NCBI GenBank assembly: GCA_033065855.1
Contig: JAVXUO010002093.1
Span: 41,344-105,343, forward strand
DNA length: 64,000 nucleotides
Direction of reading: 5' to 3'
Source: Escallonia rubra
Taxonomy: Eukaryota; Streptophyta; Magnoliopsida; Escalloniales; Escalloniaceae
The first letter of the stretch is position 1, and every line of letters starts with the position of its first letter. Below the pieces are notes generated by a model. That model had not been told where the DNA came from and searched no databases. It saw only the letters and a program-made list of their open reading frames with translations. The position numbers were made by a program, and so were the translations under genes. Shown here piece after piece: positions 23,373 through 33,070 of this stretch.

Positions 23373-24196
23373 TTTGATGCAATTTTTTTTTGACAAGAAT
23401 GAAAATAAAACTAGTAAGAGTAACTAAATTCAAAGAAATAAGAGTAGGAAATAATTAAATAATACTTGTAATTGAAAATTGGAGAGGGTTAGTACTTAGT
23501 AACAAATAACAATGGCAGCAAAGCTAATAGAATTTAGTAAGAGTAACTAAATGCAAATGAATAAGAGTAGTAAATAATTAAATAATACTTGTAATTGAAA
23601 ATTGAATAGGGTTAGTACTTAGTAACAAATAATAATGGTAGCAAAACTTGTAGAATTTAGATAAGAGAGAGTGAGAAGATTGGTGTGAAAAATATGAAAG
23701 AAAAGGGGTGAATTTATAGATTTTTTAAAGTCCATAAAAGACCAAAATACCCCTTAAAACTAGCCTTTTGTAATTGTTGGGGAGGGTAAAAGCGTAAAAA
23801 AGCATAAAATAGTTGATAGAAACTTGTTGGATGAAAATACCCCCCAAACTAGCCGTTATATAGCTGTTGGGGGGGGGGGGGGGGGATAAAAGTGATATAT
23901 TGCAAAAAAGAGGAAATATAGTCGTTTGGGGAAAAGTCAAAAATTCAAAAAAGCTTGGAGCCGGGCTAGAACCGGGCCGACCTGAAAAACCGAGCCAGGC
24001 CCTAAAAAACGAGCCGAATTCGGGCCGGGCCATTTTTTAGGCCTTGGCCGAGGCCTTTTAAGGGCCGGGCCGAGCGGGATTTTTTGGAGAAAAAATAGGC
24101 TTGGCCCTGGCCCTATGGTCCAGGGGACCGGTACTCTTCCCTTATAAGGCTGGGTCGGGTCAGCCCGCCGGTGGTCCAACCTTTTTGACACCACTA
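22060..24196 (-). mobile_element. hAT element remnant inside the pararetrovirus
   Basis: The right end reads TTTTTGACACCACTA, the complement of a classic hAT end (TAGTGGTGTCAAAAA). It is followed inward by GGCCGGGCC-type subterminal repeats (23,950-24,180) and then a BED/hAT transposase on the - strand. The transposase homology stops abruptly near 22,060, about halfway through the protein, and I found no matching left end. The element has therefore lost its 3' half, probably with some viral sequence. Viral sequence seems to resume at 24,197. Confidence 0.75.
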
Positions 24197-24714
24197 GCCA
24201 TACTAGATTTGGTTTATTTATCCATTAACTAATACTCCGTAAATGATAATGGAATTCTACAAGCCATTCCAGGATGAACTACAGAACATGTATAATGTGG
24301 AGAGAGACAAGATTGCAATAATCATTTTTGTCCATGCAACAATTGAAAACATAATAGCCGAGCCCCAAGAAGCATGTTTTCACGATGGACAGAGGATAGT
24401 AGTCCTGAAGAGGTGTAGAGCTTCATAGAGCCCTCCAAATAAGGTCAAGATAAGGTAATCAAACTATATGAACAGTTCAACAGCCAAGTACAAGAAGAAC
24501 CTGATTTGCCTAGCCAAACTTTTGAGCTGTACAAGAGAGCTCGGAACCACAAGATAAGCATGATTGAAATGGACATAATTACCAGCAAAAAATGACAAAG
24601 CCAAGTGGGAAAAAGAACAAAGTTGTATGCCATAACAAAAGAAAAAGATGACCCTACAAAATATAATAGAGGATTTTCACTATTAAAGAATCCTATGTGC
24701 CTGATCCTTTCATC

Positions 24715-24723
24715 TATAAAAAG
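24715..24723 (+). promoter_or_regulatory. Pregenomic-RNA-type TATA box
   Basis: TATAAAAAG in the context TTTCATCTATAAAAAGGGTC lies after the last coding remnants and before the leader-like region, where the single strong caulimovirid promoter is expected. Confidence 0.55.
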
Positions 24724-24876
24724 GGTCGAAGTAAGAGCGAGAAGGTAGGTGAAGTTTGAGAAATTGTAAAGTGTGTAAGAGTGTGAAGTATAAAGTGTGC
24801 TAAGAATTAGTGTGTGCAATAATAGAAGGAAACATTCCTTTCTATTGCTCATATGTAAAATTTCATTTCCAGTATA

Positions 24877-24882
24877 AATAAA
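24877..24882 (+). terminator. Poly(A) signal AATAAA of the relic
   Basis: It lies about 155 nt after the TATA box. A poly(A) signal just downstream of the promoter makes pararetroviral pregenomic RNA terminally redundant, so the pair supports the assignment. Confidence 0.5.
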
Positions 24883-25102
24883 AACGTATTGGTTTTACTA
24901 CGACGTTTTTCTATTACACTTTTCAAACAAATATCCTGGAAGCTTGAGAGTGTTTGATTATTACCATTAGCCAATTCTGAGGCATCAAGCTGTGTGTCCA
25001 TTTGGTAAAAAGCTTGGATATCGAAAAGCAACAGAAGAAGCAAGGCAGGAGTACATTCAAGAACCAAGAACAACATCTCTGTAAGTAGCATTATATCCTA
25101 AA

Positions 25103-25520
25103 GGGTTAATGACAAAAATGTCCCCTAAGGTTTACACATATTTGCACTTCGCTCCCCCTGTTTACAACTTTGACAATAGTGTTCCTTGAGGTTGACCAAA
25201 CCATTGCAAACAGCTCCAAAATTGGATGGCCGTTCAAATTCGAACGTTAACCCTGCATGTGTTGTGCACATGCCATTTTGGCATGGGTAGATCTGTCATT
25301 TTTCCTAGGGTTAAATACAAAATTGTCTCCTGAGTTTAGACGTTTTTGCAGGTCGTTTCCCGTGTTTGCAATTTTTGCAATAATGCTCCCTGACCTTGAC
25401 AAAATCATTGCGACGAGTCCAAAATTGGACGTCCGTTTAAAATCAGACGTTAGGTCCGCAGCTGCTGTGCTCATGCCATTTTGGCATGAAAATATCTGTC
25501 AATTCTCACCCCATTTCTCT
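25103..25520 (+). repeat. Left terminal inverted repeat of the Pack-MULE
   Basis: It pairs with 31,085-31,511. It contains two related halves, each with CATGCCATTTTGGCATG, itself a 17-nt palindrome, at about 25,268 and 25,473. Each half also has a phrase of the type CCAAAATTGGA..GTCCGTT or GGCCGTT. Confidence 0.93.
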
Positions 25521-25639
25521 TTCTCTCTATGTGTGTTTAATATCCTCTGCTCTTGTAATTTCCTTAGCGGCAAGGATACAAACATTGGATTGTCATTCCA
25601 TAATGAAATAGTGCAAGTTCTGTAACTTAACAATTCATT

Positions 25640-26360
25640 TTGGGAATTTCCCGCGCAATCTGTTGTTGCTCAAAGCCATGTAGACCAATGAGTTGAGCTT
25701 CTCAATAGTGTTTGGTATGCTTCCACTGAGCGAGTTCAAGCTTATATCTAACTTTTGAAGCAACCCCAATTAGCCAACTGTGTATGGGATAGGACACGTA
25801 AGAGAATTATAGCTTAAATCAAGGCCTTCAAGGTTTCTGAGACTGCCTAATTGCTTAGGCATGTTGGTAGTGTGAAAATTGTAGCTTATATCAAGGTGTA
25901 CATGAGAACCTAAACTGAATAATTCTGATGGAAGTATCCTGCTAAAGCAGTTTTGCGACAATGTGAGGATTTGAAGAAACTTTAGAGAAGAAAATTGAGG
26001 CGGGATTCAGCCAACAAGTGCAAAATTTGATCGAAGATCCACAGGAGAGTTAAAGAACACTCTGTTTTGTGAAAACAGAGTAATGGTAGTTTTGGTATGA
26101 ACAAAGCAGTTGAAAAAGAACACAGACCAAAGGTAAGGAAGGGCAAATATTTGTGAAGGGAATGTTGATGTGTTCTTACAGGTCGTGTTTGGTGGTGTGC
26201 CAAAGACAAGCCTCGTAACATGGAGGTGGTTGTCAATTTCTGGTTTGCATTCTATTCCAACCCAGGATGAGCCTTGTTTACAAGGGTTGGGATATGAGAA
26301 ACTCCAGAAGTTTGGTTAGAGGACATGGTGTCCATAATCTTGAATAGGGTCTCTAATCAG
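25640..26360 (-). pseudogene. Captured LRR receptor-like-protein fragment (RLP29-like)
   Basis: On the - strand the sequence reads through an N-terminal cap (PNPCKQGSSWVGIECKPE near 26,300), then HVTRLVFGTPPNTTCKN, FPSQIFALPYLWSVFFFNCF, and at least four leucine-rich repeats including LRNLEGLDLSYNSLTCPIP and LLQKLDISLNSLSGSIPN, ending with a LSNNRLRG block near 25,650. The phrases resemble RLP29 / Piriformospora-insensitive-like LRR proteins, secreted or membrane proteins with a short repeat array. Frameshifts and stops are frequent, and there is no full signal peptide or C-terminus. It lies wholly inside the MULE ends, so it is a gene fragment carried by the element. Confidence 0.8.
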
Positions 26361-26462
26361 ATGGATCCATATTGTTTGGTTGCAGATTCTTTTTGGGTGG
26401 TTGCTTCCTTGCATTTCGAATGGTGGAGACACGAGGGATAGTAAGGAGGTGGGTGTTCTTCC

Positions 26463-29400
26463 TGTGACACCCCCAACCCTAGTGACGTCACCAGAGCCGG
26501 GTTGTCAGTCATGATTGCATTATAAACCCTGTTGATACAGAGCAATTCTAAAAACATCCTTCAATATACATAAGGTTTCAGTAAAACCCAACCGTACAAA
26601 ATTTTCATCGTAATTCTCAACACGAGCACAACGGAAGTATTTACACAAAATGTCTAGTTCCCAAAATACGCATCTCATCGTCTTACTTTTCTGTTCACTG
26701 AATAAGCTCCTTCTCCTTCCCTTTCCTCGAAGTTTCCCCTACTTCGCCCTGACTGCCTGAAACATTTTAGTTAAGGAATGAGCGCAAATCGCCCAGTAAA
26801 GATAATACGAGGAACAACGGAGATAACGAAGTGAAAGCCTTGGGAGAAATGATAATCAATCTCAACGATATAAAAAATCCAGAATTTCAAAGGCTGACAC
26901 AACATCAATTCAATACATCAAGCAACGTGTTTTCTTTCCTTTCAGTCAGACTGAGCGGCTTTAAGGCCCAACAGAACAACAATATCACGACATTTAATGA
27001 ACTGGACTGACCGAACCGACTAACCGATTACAATGCACGTGAACACCAAATCACCAAGTTAAACATCAATAAAACACAAGCCATTAAAATCACAATATTA
27101 TAGTAAAGTCAAATGAAATGCAGACACCGACTGAACTGACTGGACTCGATCGACACGAATGACTCGAACTGCGCGCCCTACATCCTGTTTGCCGGTGATT
27201 ACGTTTCACTGGCCCTCCTTTCACATAATGTCCCGTACTCCGGGATGTTCATCTTAGTCTCAGTCAAATAAAAGAGACATCAAGCACAAGAAGGGAACTC
27301 ACAAAGAGTGTTCGTCCCCGAACCACGTATCGCCAAAGCACACACATTACAACAACTGGACGGACTAAGGGAACGTGGTTCACCTTATGTCCTCAATCAA
27401 CAAACCCCTCAACAAGAAATTCCGGTCATGCACGTGACCGGGGTTCAACAAGGTAGCTTGAAATTATCAGTAACGCACACAGAGTAGACTAGGAAACAAG
27501 CTAGTCGAAAACCACAACGACATTTCAAAGCACGAGAGGTACCGGCACAACAACCACCGATACCTCATATACACCAGAAAACGTTCATCATACTTCACAC
27601 TATCAATGAGGGGTATGCCACGAGGAGCAAATTCGTAGCATACAGAGAACCGTACTATCCTTACATGGCTGGTTTTTAGCCGACGAGCCCAACAACTTCA
27701 AAGCGCCGCGAGTGGGGTCACCTGATCAAATAAGACCCTACCCGTTAGTCACTGACCATCATAATTCAAAATTATTTTATTTTCATTTATCAGCTATTAT
27801 CGTGATCTACAGCGGTCAGCTGCTCCGACCCGACTGCCAAGTCTTTACCCTAGCGTAACACCGCAATAGTGCCGATACCCTTCATTTAGGAATTTTAACC
27901 CGTTCCCCACTCAATTAAGGCATTCGCGAAGTTCGGAGTTCGCGCGATAAAATTACCAAAATACCCCCTGTCTAGTGGCAAATTACCAAAATGCCTCTGG
28001 GGTCCACTATCGCTCCCATCACCTCAAATCAACTTCAAACAACCTTTCAGGTGTTTTACCACCCTTTCCGGACTAAAAAGTCCTTCGAAAAACTTTACCG
28101 GGAGAATTACCAAAATACCACTTTCTGGGTGGCAATTTACCGAAATGCCCCCATGAGGGTTCCCGGCACCAAACAAATCTCAAAAGCACTTAAAATGTTC
28201 TTTTTATCCTCCCGAAGTCATTCTCAACCTAAAAAGTATTTTAGAAAATTTTCGCCCGAAAATCCCGGACCGAGCGCTTAAAAGTCCATTCGGCCAAAAA
28301 TAGCGAACGACTTCAGAATGGCCCAAAATCTTGGGAAAAGAAACTTCTTAACATCCTAGGGTTCCCATAAAATTTTCGCGTGAAATTACGCTAGTTTGGT
28401 ATTTTAAATTACACTATAAAGTTTCACGGTTCCCCGTATCGGTTAACCCCTTTCCCGTCCTCGAAAAAATCTGAAAACTTTCCCCTATGTAGATCTCCTA
28501 AAAATATCTAGGTTCTATTTTTCACACTTTGTCTAAAACGGGCTCTAGATATTTATTAAAATTTATTGAAATACTGCGTAATTACATTTCCACGACCATT
28601 CCACTTACTATTCATGATTAACACACACTAAATTCACGTTTTTCACACACACGGTCTTCTTCAACCTCACGCCCAAACTCACGCAGCCATGAATACCCCT
28701 CTCTTCACCCATGGTTAGCCCATTCTTCCTCATTTTTTCTACCTAATCTATATCAATTGTCACGAACACATTACAACCACCTAGACTTCATAACCTAACC
28801 CATCTAAAAACACAGAATCACACACTTACACCCACCCAGTGGCGGAGCCAGGAATTTAACTCAGGGGGTGCTAAAAATATATCGAAATCAGTAAAAAAAA
28901 ATATCAGTAAAATAACATACAAAATATAGTCCACTTTCTTAACTTGTTAGTAACTTCTTAATTATTTAATAACGTATCGTATACTTCAAACCAAGAAGAA
29001 CACTACGCGAACTTTTTCCACAAGTGACAGGTGAAGCAGTGGATGTTACTCTGTACAACAGCGATAATAAGCTGATAATTTACAAAGAGCAAAGGAAAAG
29101 AGAGGGAGATTACTTGAATCTCGACAGTGAGAAATGATTATTGACATAACCGATTTAAAGAACCTTGTCGCCTAGAGTCAATGGTGACACCACCGTGTGT
29201 AAATTCGCCAGAAATCAGGGTCAAAAAGGACATTTGTTCCCCTAACATTCCATGATAAAAATCAGCAATAAAGAATAGAGAAGAAACTGTGGCTTCCTGT
29301 GGTGTAGCCTGTGTAGGTACAAGATAGGACAACTTCATAGTATGTAGAGTACCCCCTCCCGTCCAGAAATAACCCCACTCGAGTATCTTCTCAAAAAACT

Positions 29401-30872
29401 CCATTCTGCAAAAACCCACTACTTACTGCATTCCAAGAAACAACATTTCTCTCTTCCATCCTACTAAAGAGGCTCAAAGGCCTCCCCTGCTCCCCCTTTC
29501 AACTCCCCCACCCACCCCAGGCTCCCCAAGAACCTTTATCTCCCTCTAAAAGTTCTCTCTCTCTCTAGGATCTTTTTTTCCTCATCTGTTCACTTATATT
29601 CACAGATGGGAGGTGAATGGTGCTGTTAAAATGGTACAAACCTGCTTTTTGGTGGAGAGAAGAACCTGATACCCCAGCCTCCAGGCCCTCTCTTTTTTAT
29701 GTGTGAGTGGGTGGTGCTCTTTTCTCGACACTTAGATCTCTCTTTCTTCTCTCCTTGTTTCTTTTTTTTCCCAATCTTTCTCCCATTTTCTCTCTGTCCA
29801 GAACCATCGTCCTCACTGAAAGTAGAGCTTCATCAAAACAAGGTTTGTGTGATTGCAAGTGAAAAAAAACTATGTATATAAAAAAAAAATCTCAAAATCT
29901 GAGGGGGGGCATTAGCCCTCCCTCGTACAAGCGTGGCTCCGCCCCTGCACCCACCCGAACTGCACATACTTAAGAACACTCACCTGCTTTCGGCAACACC
30001 ACCTAGCACCCTACAGCCCCAATTCTCTCATTGGCCCATACCAACACCACTCATACACGACATACACACAATTACACGCACCACCCGAGCTCCAATGCGC
30101 ACATATGTTGCAAAACACAGGCACACGGCTGCAAGACACAAACAGAACACACACCAACTCACACGCACATACCCACAGTCACATCCTCATCCCATACGAT
30201 CCACTAACCCGTCCAAACTTCATCACCATCCCTCCTACACCCTGCGTACAAAGAATACACACACACAGTCATCCAACGCACACACAATAGTTACACATAT
30301 TGCACAATTTAACTTCGCACACCCACACCGAGCATTCAAAAACACACATACTGAAATGGGCAGAGAGATTACCCTTTGTAATTCTCACAATTTTTTCCCT
30401 TCTCCGTGATTTCCTTCTCCGTTTGCCCGAGCTCTGTTCTCTCTCCGGCTCTCTATTTCTATTTCTTCTTCTCTGTTTCTGCGGTGCTCTTCTATGTTTT
30501 GTTTGTTTTTCCCTCTTCTTTGTTCACCCAAAATCTCCCCTATCCTCAATTCACTTAGTCACCACCCTAGCATGAGGTGGCAACCGGTAAGAAATTCTCC
30601 TTGAACACTTGGCACATGGGAAATGTTTTCAAAATTTATGAATTGACCCCCAATGGTTTTCATATTTCTAAAATAACCCCTAAACTTTATGTAATTAACT
30701 TTTTGCCCCTCTAAAATTAGGAAAATTTCACTTTGACCCCAAAGCTACACTGACACCTATTCCCACTTCCTGCCACTTAATTAACGCCAATAAGACGTTA
30801 CTCAATAAAATATTTCCCGTTGATTAATCAGCTTAGTGTTAATTAATTTTTCGATACGTTCGGGGTATCACA
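26463..30872 (+). mobile_element. Solo LTR, 4.4 kb, Tekay/Del-like
   Basis: It begins TGTGACACCCCCAACC and ends CGGGGTATCACA, the long-LTR style of Tekay/Del chromoviruses. CTTCC is duplicated on both sides (26,458-26,462; 30,873-30,877), which fits LTR integration. No internal region, primer site or pol is present, so it is a solo LTR left by recombination between two LTRs. A 1.1-kb hAT lies inside; without it and its 8-bp TSD copy the LTR is about 3.3 kb. Part of it (about 27,900-28,570) resembles the arm repeats of the large MULE at 49.7-62.0 kb. Family assignment rests on end motif and length only. Confidence 0.85.
28837..29947. mobile_element. Non-autonomous hAT inside the solo LTR, 1,111 bp
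   Basis: The left end is CAGTGGCGGAGCCAGG and the right end GTGGCTCCGCCCCTG. The 8-bp duplication CACCCACC is exact at 28,829-28,836 and 29,948-29,955. No transposase domain is visible. The - strand frame at 29,138-29,419 is not recognisable. The duplicated 8 bp are simple sequence, but element ends and size agree. Confidence 0.85.
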
Positions 30873-31084
30873 CTTCCGGTAAAGTAAGGTATATGTTTAA
30901 AAATCAAAAGACAAAATGGTAAGGTGGTGGGTATTCATCTAGAAAAAATGAGAAATAAGGAAAGGAAATGGAAAAAAAGATAACAAAAGGATGTTTTCTG
31001 CTATGTTATATCTTCAAATCGGCTTTGAGTTTTGGAAATGGGTTAGCTTTGGGCGTGGTTATATATAGAAGGAGAAAATGAGAG

Positions 31085-31511
31085 AGAGAAAGAGGATATG
31101 GGGTGAGAATTGACAGATATTCCCATGCCAAAATGGCATGTGCACAGCACATGAAGACTTAACATCTGATTTTGAACAGACGTCCAATTTTGGACTCGTT
31201 TGCAATGCTTTTGTCAAGGTCAGGAAACATTATTGCAAAAGTTGCAAACACGGTGAGTGACTTGCAAAAACGTGTATATTCAGAGGCCAGTTTTATATTT
31301 AACCCTAGGCGAAATAACATATCTACCCATGCCAAAATGGCATGTGCACAGCACATGCGGACTTAACGTCCGAATTTGACCGGCCATCCAATTTTTGGAG
31401 CTGTTTTTAATGGTTTTGTCAACCTCAAGGAAAACTATGATCAAAGTTGTAAACACGGGGAGCGAAGTGTAAATACGTGTAAACCTCAGGGGACAATTTT
31501 GTCATTAATCC
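31085..31511 (-). repeat. Right terminal inverted repeat of the Pack-MULE
   Basis: It is the inverted partner of the left end, with the same two half-repeats and CATGCCAAAATGGCATG palindromes near 31,124 and 31,328. It is somewhat diverged from the left end, which indicates an old insertion. Confidence 0.93.
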
Positions 31512-31520
31512 TATCCTAAA

Positions 31521-31850
31521 ATAACCTTGTATGATTATAGTATATGTGATAAAGTATTATGATATATAAAACTATATTCTTATAAAGTTTTGGGGATAGA
31601 TTCCAATTACGTTAAAGTATTAGGATTATCTAGCGCTATTGAGAGAGAATACTTAATCTAGACCGACCATAAATTACTGATAGACGGCCAGACCGCGTTG
31701 GCAAATAAACTAGAATGTGTGTGTGTGTGTGTGTGTGTGTAGATCTAGAAATTACCGGTGAAAGATAACCACATCAAGGAGCTTAAATCAGAAGGTTTAA
31801 CCTGCCCAGCTTCTAGTCATCAGAACGGTGAGAATGATTTGGAGGTCACC
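31521..31850. other. Short interval between two MULEs
   Basis: I see no gene. A (TG)n run lies at about 31,716-31,740. The sequence may continue the pararetroviral leader or the host site that the first MULE split; I could not decide. Confidence 0.4.
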
Positions 31851-31859
31851 TCAAAAAAT

Positions 31860-33058
31860 GTGATTAATTTTACGCTACACCCCATACTTAGGGGTCAGTT
31901 GCACCTAGCACCCTCGGTGTTTTAAAACTTGCAGCCAGCAGCACCATATAACGGTCAACATGGCCTTTGACCAAACGTATGTTAATTTTTTAAGGGAAAA
32001 TTGGTCTCTTTACCTATGAAATCCTTGTCAGCCCTTCACGTCATATTTATTTTCCCCATTCTCTCTCTCTCTAATTTTTCTCAGTTCCCCACGCCACCGT
32101 GCACCACCAAGAACCCACCTCTAGCACCGCCGCTGTCTCTAGCTTTCGACGTTGCCCCTAGCCCTTTTCGTGTAGCCTAACCTATTCCTCCCACCCTCAA
32201 TTTGGACCACTGATTATGTGGTGATGATGTGATGCGGTGGTGGTGATGTCAGATGGTGGTGGTGCTGATATGTTGTGGGTGTGGCAGTGATGTTGATGCG
32301 ACTAGATTGGTGATAACTGATTGGGTTCACCGGTAACTAGCGTGAATGGGTCATTCGAGCATATTTTGAACCAGTGGTGCTGAGTCTTGGGTCATGGATC
32401 CGGGCGCTAGTTGTGATTGAGGTTGAGATTGGTGGTGATTGGGGTGAACCCGTGGGGTTGTGATTTGGTAGTGGTGATGGTTGGGTGGTTGTGGGTCAAC
32501 AGTATTGGTCCGAATTAGTGGTATTGTTAGTGTTGGTTTGGTGATGGATTGAAGGTTATGGAGGTATTGGTGGTTAGGGAGATTACCGATGGTAGTAAAG
32601 GTGGTCCGGTGTAGGGTTGTTACGAGCGTGATGTGGTGCCGCTGAAGTAAGGTAGTGATGGGGATAACATGGTGGGGAGTGGGGCTTAGTGTATGTCGGT
32701 AGCAGTGATAGAGGTTTGGCGTGGGACCAGGGCGGGGGCAAGGCAGGGTGCGCTGGGTTGTGGGGGTTAGGAAGATGATTAGTCAGGGAGATAGAAAGGG
32801 TGAGGAAATGATGTGGAGCGCCTCGTGTTAATTATTGGTGCCATTTGGAGCTGATGTGGACGAAAGATGGATTTAACAGGTAAAAAAACTATTTTGGCTT
32901 TTAAAAAATAATAGACGTTTGGTCAAACACCAATTTTACCGTCATTTGGTATTGGATACCAAGATTTTAAACATTTTGGTGTTAGGTGCCAAAATTAAAA
33001 CTATCAGGTGATGGGTGCAACTGACCCCTAAGTATGAGGTGGTGCGTAACATTAATCC
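31860..33058. mobile_element. Small non-autonomous MULE, about 1.2 kb
   Basis: Inverted ends of about 150 bp share ACTTAGGGGTCAGTTGCACC (left, near 31,889) with its complement on the right (near 33,014). TCAAAAAAT flanks both sides (31,851-31,859; 33,059-33,067), a 9-bp duplication as MULEs make; the match extends to 12 bp, so the exact border is uncertain by up to 3 bp. The ends GTGATTAAT / GGATTAAT recall those of the MULE at 25.1 kb. The interior contains a CT-rich stretch and GTGGTGGTG/TGATG-type simple sequence (32,210-32,700) with no coding domain. Confidence 0.85.
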
Positions 33059-33070
33059 TCAAAAAATGTG

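Larger units (their letters stand above)
24197..25093 (+). mobile_element. Pararetrovirus relic, 3' part with leader region
   Basis: Short broken frames of Lys/Glu-rich sequence up to about 24,700 precede a TATA box, an AATAAA about 155 nt downstream, and non-coding sequence running to the MULE duplication at 25,094. This matches the end of a caulimovirid genome. A KLYAIT-like phrase near 24,625 faintly recalls viroplasmin-type proteins, which I treat as very weak. Continuity with the 17.4-22.06 kb part is inferred from order and orientation. Confidence 0.5.
25103..31511. mobile_element. Long-TIR MULE carrying captured and nested DNA (Pack-MULE type)
   Basis: Inverted ends of about 420 bp (25,103-25,520 and 31,085-31,511) begin GGGTTAATGACAAAAATGTC on the left and GGATTAATGACAAAATTGTC, read inward, on the right. 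A perfect 9-bp duplication TATCCTAAA flanks the element (25,094-25,102; 31,512-31,520), diagnostic for Mutator-like elements. No MULE transposase is present. Inside are a leucine-rich-repeat gene fragment and a 4.4-kb solo LTR; without the LTR and its 5-bp TSD copy the element is about 2.0 kb. It interrupts sequence next to the pararetroviral leader. Confidence 0.93.
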
